Assembly (NCBI GenBank): GCA_047495785.1
Contig: JBLDXI010000024.1
Location: forward strand, 1,426,001-1,490,000
DNA from: Lepidodermella squamata
Lineage: Eukaryota > Gastrotricha
Direction: 5' to 3'
Length of the DNA: 64,000 bases
The notes beneath the pieces are model-generated. The model made no database searches. It was given only the letters and a program-made list of their open reading frames with translations, and had not been told where the DNA came from. Each line of letters starts with the position of its first letter. The first letter of the stretch is position 1. This document shows positions 42,196 through 53,384 of this stretch, piece after piece. A program made the translations under genes and the position numbers.

Positions 42196-44990
42196 TAATC
42201 ACAAAAATCTAAAGGATGCGAAAATAACAGCAGTCGGGTTTATGGCTTGCGCGGTTGCATTGAAGATAGCAGAATAAGTTGAATGATAAGCAATCAACGA
42301 TGAATGGTTAAGCGAATTTGAATTCTATTAACCGCTTTAACTAATAACTAATCATTATCCGAAGACCAAACAACGGAGTTTAACGGCTGGAAAATGTCGA
42401 TATCGCGGGCAAGTGCAAATCTAGGCAGACAAGACCAAAATAAATCACGACAGAAGGAAAACGATAAGAGTAACGGACTTGAAACCTAAAAATTCGAAAA
42501 GCTCGCAAAAAACTACCATAGAACATGACGAAGAAAACAGCTGCACAGTGATAAGGCAGGCTGAAACCAAAACAGAACAAAAATAAAGCTGATCGCAGTT
42601 CATTAAGGCGGACTTTTCACTTCTTCGATCGCGTCAAAAAAGCGCCAATTTTTGAATTCTTGATGTCATGTTCAAATACTCTTGTGTAAATAAATAATAC
42701 ATTTTTCAGTGTCAAATTTATTTAAATATATTTAACGCAAAAGTTTAATACATTTCAATCGTACTTTACGTAGCAGGAAAAGCGGGACATCTCTCTCTCG
42801 TCCTTGCACGTTTTTTGTCATTTCTTTATTATTTCACTGTGAGAAAACGAGAGTACAAGTCCCATCGCTACAGCTGCATCTTGTTCACGATAAAATTAAA
42901 CATCATTTCTGCGTCGCTCAGAGGGTGAACACTTATGCTGAGATGGTGCAAGATCTTATATCTTGGCATTACGATAGTGACAGATCTTACTTAGACGGTG
43001 AACAACCTGATCAAGATCATCCACTTTCTTATGTCATCTCGGTATGTTCTTTCACGATCCCACGTATGAACTAACAAGTTCTTGTAGAATTCACTCATGA
43101 TCGTGTGCACTGTCAAGATTATACAAGATCTTGCATGATCTTGTGTAGGACTTTTTTACTAGGGTTATTATGCTTGTTATCGCATTCGGAGCTTTTGTCG
43201 GCTATACCCTTATGATGTGGATGTTTGCTGTTGGTGGGGAGAGATTGGTACTTCGAGTTCGAAAAATGGCTTTTACAGCTATGTTGAAACAAAACATGTC
43301 TTGGTATGATCGGGAAGAGAATTCACCTGGAGCTTTAACCACTCGTCTATCCACTCAAGCTACGGCTTTGAAAGACGCTACAGGGGGTCAAGCGGCTCAA
43401 CTTGTCCAAGTAGCAGCTGGTTTAGTTGGAACTCTTGTAATTTCGTTATACCACGAATGGCGAATCAGCTTGATCATGCTATGTTTTGCACCGATTGCAG
43501 TGATAAGTACAATCGCTGTTACTATGATGATGGGCGATAGTGTTGCTCAAAACAAGTTCATTGAGCAAGCTTCAAAGGCCTTGGCCCAATCAACCACCAA
43601 CATTCGAACAGTTGCTTCTTTGGGTCTTCAAAAACGATTCATCGACCTTTTCACAGCGCCACTGGTTATTCGTAACAAGAAGCAGTTGGTTAAAGCGCTG
43701 GTTCAGGGTGTTTGTTTCGCGTGTCTTGAAGCAAGTTTCCTGTTCGCCTATGCGGCTGGGTTCTACGCTGCATCTGTGTTCATGTTTGAATGGGGCGCTA
43801 CGTCCTCGTTTACTGGGACTTTCACCGCAACAATTGCTATCATGTTCAACTCGTACTTCATCGGTAACGCGACAGCTTTCGCCCCAGATCAAGCTAAAGC
43901 TCGACTTGGCGTTGCTGAAATTTTCAAAATGCTCGACGAAACACCGGCTGTAAATTGGGAAAATACCGACAGAACTAGCCCGGTTAGCTTTGAAGGCAGC
44001 GCCGCTTTGGAAAACGTTGAATTCCGCTATCCAACCCGCCCAACGGCGAAAATTCTCCGCGGTCTGAATCTGGACATTAAACCAGGTCAAACCTATGCGT
44101 TAGTCGGCGCGAGTGGTTGCGGCAAGTCGACTGTCATACAATTGCTAGAGCGGTTTTACGAACCTGAGAGCGGTATTGTTAGACTGGATGGCCACAAAAT
44201 GTCTAATTTGAACATTGCCTGGTCTCGAGGCAAGATGGCCCTAGTCTCGCAGGAACCGATGTTATTCGACCGGACCATTGCTGAGAACATTGCCTACGGC
44301 GCTTCTGGAGTTGCGACGAGCAGTGTTTCGCAGCAAGACATTGAAAACGCAGCTAAAATGGCGAATATTCACGATTTTGTTAGCAACCTACCCGATGGCT
44401 ACAACACGAAAGTTGGCGAGCGGGGCGGCCAGTTGAGCGGTGGGCAGAAACAACGTATTGCCATAGCTCGAGCTCTGATTCGCCAGCCGAAATTGCTACT
44501 CCTTGATGAAGCAACCTCGGCGCTAGATTCTGAAAGTGAACGCGTAGTTCAAGCCGCATTGGATAAGGCAAGAGCGGGTCGAACCGTTGTTGTCATCGCT
44601 CATCGCCTGTCAACTATCGAAAATGCTGACGTTATCGCTGTGATTGAAAATGGCGTTGTCAAGGAGCTGGGTAAACACAGTGATTTAATCGAATTGAAAG
44701 GCATTTATTTCGGACTATGGTCAGCCCAATCTCTTGCTTCAGCTTAAAATTAGAGTTGTACAATAAAATCGAGAGGCATCGTTGTATTTATTGTCAAATT
44801 TTTCCTATTTTCTTTTCCTCCAACAAATTTCAACCACATTTAGATTGAAAGATCAGGGTATTCAAATTCTGCTAAAATTGATAAAATCGTTCAGCTGCAG
44901 TGCGTTCAAATTGTATAATATGAAAAACGATGACAACCACGTGAAAAATTAAGGCAAAATAATTTCTGTCTGTACAGCGATTGTTCTGCA

Positions 44991-47900
44991 TCATGAGCAA
45001 TAGCAGAATTTCTTAGCGGCTGACGACCCTGTAATACACCACGACTGATTGCCGTAAGCGTTGATCCGCTGAATCTCGCCAACTATCGACCAGGGCGAGC
45101 TGTTTTTCGCCTGCCGATTCTCCTGCCGTTTTTTCGCAACATGCGCCTCGAAAAGCGCGCCACTCGGCTCAGCCCGGGCGACTATTACGTAATCGTCCTT
45201 ATTCACGACAATGCCCCGCAGCCACCCGTCGTTGATGACGCTGCGGGCTGTCCCAACCCGGGTCGCTGAGGTCACGCTGGCGAGGCTGAAAGCCGCGCAA
45301 CGAGCAGCCTGGTCGGTGAAATTAACATCAGGCGGGCGGAATTTAGTTTTCAGGTCGTAGTTAATTTGTTCGATGACGTAGCGAGCAGCTTCCCGGACTG
45401 CATTATCTGAATTCGGCTCGGTGACAGGTGTTTCTTTATAGCAAGCGCAGTAAGTTTCGGGTATATTAGCCTGCCAGCAGCTCCGAGTTCGTGGCACCAC
45501 CCGTGAGAATAAACTGACCGACCACCGCGATGAGTCATGGCTGATCAGGCGCGGAAAATCTAAAAAATCTGAATTAAAAAAAACTCGAATTTTTCAATAT
45601 TTTTTACCTGTAGTTTGAGTGTCGGGATGAGTCGATAAATGCAGAATATGTTGCATAGTCTGGTGGATGTCGAGAGGTGTTGTAAGTCGCTCAGAATTAG
45701 CGTCGAAATTCGCGACCATTTTAGGGTATTTTGCTCTGAATTCGTCCGGTATTACTACCGAGAAAAAAGGCATTCGATCTTCGATGCGACCAACTAGCGA
45801 ATTCCGGATGCTGTAATTTTAGAAAATTATTAGGAAAAATTAAATATCACGCAATTTTTTCCGAATGCAGTTTTAATTAATTTTGAATAATTAAACAGAA
45901 CAATTTAATTTAATCACTTATCAAATTTATATTTTAGAGCGCGTCCCAGCAGAAGTGGGGCAACTATCTTTCAATTTGGCGTGCCTTTTCAGCTTTTTGT
46001 AGGAAATTCAACTATTTTTTAATTAAACCTACCGAGGGAATATTCCATATTTTATCCGCGAGATAACCGGAAAAATGAAAAATTTACAGGAGAAAACCCG
46101 GAAATCGTGGATGGTAACTCGCTCGGTAATGTACGGTATTTTACCCGGTTGGACCACGTTACCCCGGACTTTTTATTCCCATTTACTAGTGACATACTTG
46201 ATTACTATACCCGTGATTTTTTGAAATTTTCTAACATTTTTCTGGCCATGAGATGAGACTTAGTCTCTCATTTTGGAGTTTCTGAACCCTTTTCCGTCTA
46301 ATTTCTTTGCTCGGGGGTGCTTATGGGACACGATATATCTAAAGATTTATATGTGAAGCCCGAAAGATTATTCCGAAGCTGAATGAAACATTTATTCATC
46401 CATTTAGGCTAGGATTAGGCTAGGAAAATGGAAAATAAATTTGCAGCCAATTTCTCAAGTTGTCGAACAATTTTCCAAACTATATGGCGATTCTCGCTAT
46501 ATTTCCGATTTGGCCGAAATCAGCAGGACTTTTCATTTTCGTCGAAGAATTTCCAATTTATAATAAAAATCACGATAATATAACGCTATTTCGAAAGTAG
46601 GCTTACTTGTCGAATCTAGAACCATGGTCCGACATGACAAAAATGAAGGTCCGTTTTCTGATAATCTCAATAGCCAGCAGCCAATCAAGAAGTTGCACCA
46701 AATCATCGTCGCAAATCGCTATCAAATTAACAAAATCATGACTAGGTTCGACGAGCCACGACAGCGCGAAAAACGGTTGATTTCGATCGGTGTAGGTTTT
46801 GATAAATTGCCTGATACTGTAGTCCCACAAAATTTGATACTTCTTACGACCCTGAAAGCACATCGCCGGCGATTTTGTCAATTTAATGCCCTTTGACTCG
46901 ATAATTTGCAGCAGCGGGTTAATTAGCGAGTCGAAGCGATGGCGATTTTCTAGAGCGAGCCACAGCGTTCGGCCGTAGTGGTCAACTGGATTACGACTGA
47001 AGCCGCTTTTCTGCCAGTGAAATGTCCCAATTCGGGGCATATCCTCGGCGTATAACGTCGCAGCTCCCAGCTTTTCTTTGAATTGTTTCCAGATGAAAGG
47101 ATAGTCGTCAAAAAGTTCACCATTCGAACCATCATGCGGCAACTCGAGCGTTTCTCCTAACAATCGGTAAAAATATAAGTTTAATTGATTTAATGTTTTT
47201 GAAGAATGTTTTTGAAAAATCTTTCATTTTTCTTTCCCTATTTGCACGCGCTATTTCGACAGAGAAAAAATTGGGGAGCAAGAATTCGAAAACCCCATAT
47301 TTTTATCACTTACGGTTACGGAGAAATTACAGTGTCAAGTTGGTCACGTGACTTTACCCGGCGTCACACCTGAGCGGCTATCTCGAGAACGGTGATAGCT
47401 ATGAAGCCGCTCTCAAAGAAAACGTTCATCAGCGCGATGAGATCTACCTATAAATGCATTCAGTTGGGTCATAGGTGATACTTCGTGCAAAATCGATTTT
47501 GATGACACTTTAGTGCAGTTTGGTGACAGTCCCAAAAATACGGGTCCTAGCTCATCGCCAAGCCGACGAGACACTGGTCATTTATCCGTTTTCACCTGTA
47601 ATTTATACGATTTCCCAGCGCTGAGATATGCCTTTTAGACACGCTGGGGTTGTAGTCACCCTACAGCATTTTTTAAATATAGGGTGGTCGAAAAAGCCAC
47701 CATTTAATGTTATCCAAGATTTTGATAATTTTGATTTCAATTGTTTCACATTTTTTTCATTTCGTTTGGTTCTTAAAAGGTTTTATCTGGCTGAATTCAT
47801 CTGATAATTTTACCTGGAAGGAGTTCGACTCGTTTGCCGGTCAGCAATGGGACCAAGTTCGGAAAAGTATTCTCGCCAACTTTGTTGTAGCCCTTCAGAA

Positions 47901-48576
47901 AATGCGCTCCAAGTGCGTTGAGTTTTTCCAGAGTTTTCGGCAGCGACCTCACGAAATTAGCCTGGGAAATCGAGTCGATACCAATGATCAAAATATTCCA
48001 AGGTTCTATGGAAGAATCATTCGATGGCGGATTAAAATTTCGAGATGGCGGTTGTATTTTCGCGAAAATGTCAGAGTATGCCGTTTCTTGATCACCCTGT
48101 CGATGGCACGATATTTCGATGTAATCAGCATCCCGCGGCCAATTTTCACCAAACGGGAATCGATTGATTGTGGTATAATCAGGGTCATAAGCCACGCTGA
48201 AATCGTCGCTAGCCCTGCGAATAGCTCGATATCGACATGTGAGGTTTTCTTTATTCGCTGTTTGATAAATGAAGCCGGTTATCGGGTCTTGTTCGAAGGC
48301 GATCACGTCACTAGGCGGCGGGCATATGAGCGGTTCAACTGGTTTGATGAAAGGCAGAATGCTAGGGTCCCACGGGTTCACCTCTGGCAAATGGCATTGC
48401 TCGTTAGCGTTCGAAGACGACGACGACTGGTCTGAGATGAAAGACGCGAGTGATTGCGGGTTGAAGACCAGCAGTGTGTTAAGAAAGATGCCTAGCGCGA
48501 CGGCGAGTACGATGAACGCGCAATAGCTGGGTAAATTTTTACCGTGATAGTAAGCGTACAGGCGTCGGTTTATCAT
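44991..48576 (-). CDS. DUF229 alkaline-phosphatase-fold protein A
   Basis: Four exons: 48576-47814, 47156-46607, 45810-45608, 45559-44991; 694 residues. A signal anchor (about residues 17-38) marks a type II membrane protein facing the lumen. The catalytic fold has IIGIDSISQANFVR, then GENTFPNLVPLLTG, EPSHDF and MSDHGSRFDK, the order of the alkaline phosphatase/sulfatase superfamily. The putative nucleophile is Thr in NTFPN, as in phosphodiesterases of the NPP type, rather than the Cys/Ser of formylglycine sulfatases. The last exon is a Cys-rich domain (CWQANIPETYCACYKE ... WCITGSSAAKKFCYCS). Intron 2 holds a MITE. The substrate is unknown. Confidence 0.8.
45937..46333 (+). mobile_element. 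Mariner-type MITE, copy 3 (in DUF229-A intron 2)
   Basis: About 397 bp next to TA, starting GAGCGCGTCCC and ending GGGACACGATA, with internal similarity to copies 1, 2 and 4 (including GGAAATTCAACT and AAACCTACCGA). Same orientation as copy 1. Confidence 0.8.
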
Positions 48577-50858
48577 CTCCGCAAAATAACATCTAAAAAA
48601 ATAGAGCGGGAAAAAATGCAAAATTTTTTTTTAGAAAATTCCTCCTTAAATAAGTCATTTCACATTGGCGCAAAAAAAATCGCATGCTAGGGTAAAAATT
48701 ATGCTCAAGAGAAAATAATATGGGTAAATTCTGGGTAATTCGCTGTGTCCCGAGTTAAATCGTTATAAAATAAGGGCAATGGGCCCTGGCACTATAAAGA
48801 CAAGCTTAATTATTTGACCTATATAAATAGCACCCACGAGATAACCCATTCGCTCTATAAGTAATTTTCGAATAAATTCCCCCCAAGTATCATTACTGGT
48901 CGAAAACGTAATAAAAAATGAGGTTATTGATTAGAAAGATTTATTCTGTGTTCTGATACAGAATCAGTAATGAATCATGCAAGCACGTGATTCTCACCTT
49001 GTCATGATGCAAGAAAAAAGGCTTGGCTTAAATCATTCGAAAAATTGATTGCAATTAACCAAAAATTATTTTGTCCGCCGCGCTAAAATAATCGCGGCAG
49101 TCGAATATCGTCAATAGATGTGTGTCAAATTTTTTGCCCCTTCATCTGGCCTTTTAAATTTTTAAATTATAAACGGGATGAGATTCGAGTAAGGTTTATA
49201 CATACAGGTGTGACGATTTCATTAATTCATTCCTGTAGCGACATAAAATGTGTACAACTGTATTTCAATTTCTATAGTGCGTTTCTACACTACTTTCGCA
49301 AAATACCGTACTACTAACACGGCCGTTCGTCCACTGGGAATAATTGCGGAAAATTTAGAAACCAGCTGCTCATGCAATTTGTAAAACAATGGCGATGGCT
49401 TTTTGAAAAAAACGATCGATCGATTACGGCTAACTAGTTGCTAGTAAACACGACCAGCATTAGTTACAAAAATAACTCGACTAATTATTCCGGCCGGTTA
49501 ATTAAACCAATCGATTTCCTCATTATATTCGGACGATGGCGCAAAATAATACTGGCTATATTACCGCAATAAATTCTTCAGCTTTGCTACAGAAAGAGAG
49601 AAAAGAATCGATGTTGTTTGCAAACAACACGTAAAGCGGCAGATTCTAGGATGCTGATTCTGTAGCTGAATATGAAATCAATAAAATTTGCTGTAATAAT
49701 TAAAATAATTGCATATTTGCTCAAGAATTGCTGCTTAGGGGTACATGCAGGTGTGACTAAAAAAATCAAGTGCATCATGGTGATGCATCGTTGCACCTGA
49801 GAAAAAATTGGGTCGTGGGCCAGGAAAAGACTCAAGCTTTCAGGAACACAGTAAAGTAGATGGCAAGTACTGTCGCGCTACATGGCATGACGGCTTCGCC
49901 TTTTATGAATTGACGGCTTTCGGCCCAGCCTCTTGCCTCCCATTCTTGACTAATGTATTGTTTGCGATAACAATAAAACCGAAACGGAAAGACAATATTT
50001 ACCACGCCGTCGTGCAGCATCATTATCATGACGATGAGTCAGACAAACCTCCGTGTACACGGTGAATGCGGATGCACGCACTAGCATAATTATTATTATT
50101 ATACCCTGCACGAAAGAGCCGCCAGCGGTATTTCGTGTAATTATCGCTCGAGATGACCTCTTCTCGTAAATAAATTGAGCCGCAATCACTTATCAGAGCT
50201 CTTGACTGCTTTATTACCCCTGGTTTACTGGCCTTTTCAACACCCCAAGAAGATCGTGTTCCCAGGTTTTCTGAAATTTGAATTCGAATTGAAAATTTTG
50301 TTGTCTTAGGTATTCTCAAATTAATAATGCGAGAGGAATTTTTTATGAAATTCAGTTAAAAAAAAATAAAAAATAAATAGAAAGATGTGCGCATTTTAAA
50401 AGATAATTGCGCTAAGTTTCCATGGTATTAATTTCTGCTGACAATCAGCTGGCAATATTTCATAATTCTTTTTGGCGGACTTGATGGTGCTGAAATGACG
50501 GGAAATTAAATGAAATTTGCTAATGCGTGGTAGCGTGGCCGTCAGTATAATGATTCGGATCAAAGTGATAAGTGGAAATGCTTATTTGTCGCCCGCGGAA
50601 ATGTCTTCATAAAGACAATAATTTTTGCATACCGTAAATTCCGAAATAATACACCTGTGTTCTTGTTATTTCAAAGCGAATTTTGTCTTTTCTCTTTATT
50701 ACAATCAGTTTTTTCTTTGCGGGACCTGGCTATGTCAGCACCTCAGAGACCAATATATTCGAGAAAAGAGTTTGTCACAGCAAATTAATTAAAGGAGTCA
50801 AAAACAAAATAAAACCATGATAAAATATGCGGATAAAGCATAGGCCAATAACCCAAAA
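48577..50858. other. Intergenic, no gene seen
   Basis: 2.3 kb between DUF229-A and ST-E. The frames here are short and low in complexity, and no RNA gene or recognised repeat was identified. The right end should include the ST-E 3' untranslated region. Confidence 0.45.
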
Positions 50859-52230
50859 TTAAATAGGCCGTGGATATGGAAACATGAGATAGTCCCAGGA
50901 GTAATGAAGGTCAACCACTCGACTCAATAAATTTTTGTCAAAAGTTGTTCTCCACAAATATGGCACATCGTGTTTGTGACGCGGTCCAGTCGGTTGAGGC
51001 AGACGGGGGACTTTTTTGCGGCCAGTGACGCGTCGCGCAAAGTGTTCCAGCTCACAGTTGAAGTTTTCAAATAAGCCAATAAAATCGTAATCAATAGCGC
51101 AAAAGTGGCAGATGTGCAATTGCGGTCGCCAATGAATGTCAAGGTCGCGCGTCGAATTTTCGTTGCCCAGTAGGAACTTCAAAAATTCGTCGAATGTAAC
51201 ACGCAAACCGGCACTTATCTCGTCCTGTGTAGCATTTGGGCGATAATCGCGAATTATGCGGCTTCCAACATTCTTCTACAAAAAAACAGTTGGCATTTGA
51301 AACGATTGTGAAACAATCTCAGGGCACAGATTCTCGCAAATTAACCCACGGTACCCACAAACACCCACAAGATGTTAAAAAAATTCCCAAGTTTGCAATA
51401 ACTTCTAACGAGAAAATCATCGAAAAAAATTTCAAATATAAAAAAAATTCTCACCGGGTAAAAATCGGTCACCAAGCCATCCGATTCAGTTGTAGACAAT
51501 TTTTCGCGCCACGCTGATATTAACCGTTCGACAGGTTCTCGAAGAAATGCGAATTTAGTGTATTCAGCCATTATCGTCTTTGCTTCCTCAGGCTCGTATT
51601 CTTCCAGGCGTCGGAAATTCGGCGCAGATTCAAAAAAGTCTCCCAGCAATGTACGATTGTACTCAAATGTTTCCAAGTCTGGATTCTGGTTAAGGTGCTT
51701 GATGTAGTCGCGAACGTTTGTATTCCCATTTTTCGGGGTGCTTGTATTTTAATAGAAATTAAGAAAGGACGTTTCAATTTATCAGGCCTTACGCGCAATA
51801 AATAAATTTGTATTTTTCGTCAACAAAGAAATGAAACCACCAATTCGCATAACCACTAATTAAATGGATGAGAAGAAAGTTCAAAAAAGAAACAGAAAAT
51901 ATGATAAGCAGACCCGTGCTGACGATGACGATTTTCCCGGAAATACTCCCAGTCAAAACTTTTGAGAGGCGCGTTCGACCTATTTGCTAGTGAGTGACAA
52001 ATTTCTCGGATTCGTCGTCGCCGCAGCTGATTCTCTTCAGTTATTTTCGCGTCACTCTATAAGCCATAATTAGGCTTACTTTGCGAAAACAGCGAGTCAT
52101 TTACCTGGCAAGCTGGGCGATCACCAGCCGGTAAAAATCGCAGCCCTAAATTGTACCAAACCAGCAGGACAGTTAAGCATAACAACGATATACAGCAAAT
52201 AAATTTCAAGTTAAAGGGGAAACAACGCAT
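50859..52230 (-). CDS. Carbohydrate sulfotransferase-like type II membrane protein (ST-E)
   Basis: Five exons: 52230-52105, 52056-51947, 51855-51793, 51740-51455, 51275-50859; 333 residues. The signal anchor is at about residues 8-29. The PSB-like motif is PKNGNTN (about residues 102-108) and the PB motif FLREPVERLISAW (from about 165). It continues with HWRPQL and CAIDYDFIG. It is a close inverted copy of ST1: exon sizes 1-4 are identical and the proteins align nearly residue for residue, ST-E being four residues longer in the last exon. Similarity extends a short way into both flanks. Introns are 48-179 bp with no foreign insert, so this is the cleaner copy. Confidence 0.82.
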
Positions 52231-53384
52231 TGGAAGTAGATGGCTGAGAGAATAATGCAGAATATATATATTGAAGAATAATGAAGATGATCATAAGGAG
52301 AAATTACAAAAATAACACCTGATTAAATGCCAGCAGTACTCATCGCGCGAAAAACAAACAAATGATTCGCCGTGAGTATGCATAAATAACACGTCGAAAA
52401 GGTTGACAATTCTCTGAACGAATACTCATGGAGTGATCTGACGGAGTACCGTAGGATTCCAAAATCACGCCGATGAATTTTCATTTATTTACGACCTTAA
52501 TACCTCCAATTTTTATGATATTTTCGTTCGCTCCGCTATGCTGGACTCATCCTATTACTCCTGTAGCATGATGAATAATCGGGGGAAACTTTTTTCATCC
52601 GACCAATGTCTTATTTCATCCGACAACCAAAAATGTGTGCCGACTTGCTTCTTCATATTATTTTTAAAAAATTACAGTAAAAAAGTGACCACTCGGATTG
52701 CCATACATTTTTCACTATAAAATTATGCCGGTTTCAGGGGCCCAAAAAGGATGCAGAAAGGGGGTATGCCCCCTACGGAAAAATCGAACTTGGGAAAATC
52801 GAGAAAATCGATATTTTCATGTCGGATGATTTTAGTCACATTTTTGGTTGTCGGATGAAATAAGAAATCGGTCGCCGATAAAACAAGACATTGATCGGAT
52901 GAATAAAGTCACACCCGATTCTGGCATTCTTTACTCCCGAATGTCGAAATCTCGCATTAAAAAATCGTAATGATGCAAAATAAATGAAAAACATTTAAAT
53001 TCAATTTTCATGTTTCCATGATTTCAAATGTCTGCTGGCAATCTTCTGGTTGAGGTTAAATCTTGATACCCGAAATTAATGAGAGACAAGTTTTGTGGTA
53101 GCTGCTACATGATCGGCTTCGATGAACGGACTCACGTGTATGTACATCATCTGTGGTAGTGGTTGATCGAAGACGTCCATGGCAACTCGTACCTTATAAA
53201 ACACCTTCAGAAAGCGCCGCAACTACGTTTTCCCATATAATACCAGCCTACGCACTTCGGTTTTAACGCCTCCAGTTATTGATTCTTAACGGCCAACTTT
53301 TGGCATAAACAACTTACGCACCGCGCTAATACTCATTTTTGGAACTAGACGTTTCATTCATAAAATATCGTCCTCCTTTATTTG
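52231..53384. other. Intergenic between divergent ST-E and ST6
   Basis: No coding frame with similarity is present. The main content is the foldback at 52577-52920. The promoters of ST-E (leftward) and ST6 (rightward) should be here. Confidence 0.45.
52577..52920. repeat. Foldback/MITE with AATCGGG termini
   Basis: The ends AATCGGG (52577) and CCCGATT (52920) are inverted, and the arms share TCATCCGACAACCAAAAATG in opposite orientation, with CCAATGTCTTATTTCATCCG-like blocks outside it. Length is about 344 bp with no coding capacity. Confidence 0.75.

Larger units (their letters stand above)
36930..43164 (-). mobile_element. CACTA-like (Tnp2-type) DNA transposon, 6.2 kb, apparently complete
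   Basis: The left end CCCTAGTAA (36930) and right end TTACTAGGG (43164) are inverted repeats, and GATCATGCAAGA recurs inverted just inside both ends. Subterminal regions (about 36.95-37.25 and 42.93-43.15 kb) are packed with GATCTTG and TTCTTGCA motifs in both orientations, as in CACTA elements where they bind the transposase. TT flanks both sides, the apparent target duplication. Two leftward genes are inside, a transposase and an accessory gene. The stretches 37.25-38.08 and 42.2-42.9 kb hold no gene I can support, apart from a possible extra exon at about 37.4-37.75 kb. Confidence 0.88.
34372..44747 (+). pseudogene. P-glycoprotein (ABCB full transporter) split by a DNA transposon
   Basis: Exons 34372-34381, 34437-34591, 34645-34776, 34831-34957 and 35014-36929 give 780 codons. 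Coding resumes at 43167 and runs to 44747 (527 codons). The first part has the N-terminal membrane domain (FRYASALD start) and a complete nucleotide-binding domain (Walker A GSSGCGKST, LSGGQKQR, LLLDEATSALD), then the start of the second membrane domain. The second part has the rest and another complete domain (GASGCGKST, LSGGQKQR, LLLDEATSALD). Without the element and a 2-bp TT duplication the total is 1,306 residues, the normal size of this ATP-driven exporter. In this haplotype translation stops right after FSLP. Both halves lack other damage, implying a recent or polymorphic insertion. Confidence 0.9.

Noticed and set aside
36930-43164. Long intron of P-glycoprotein containing nested genes
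   Set aside because: Coding runs straight into the element end with no GT donor in phase, a GTAATA/CTAG pairing would create a stop, and both ends are transposon inverted repeats.
43590-44090. 166-codon minus-strand frame inside the P-glycoprotein second half
   Set aside because: Antisense shadow of the well-conserved ABC transporter coding.
47707-48435. 242-codon plus-strand frame opposite DUF229-A
   Set aside because: Antisense of exon 1; the sense strand has the conserved DUF229 motifs and splice sites.
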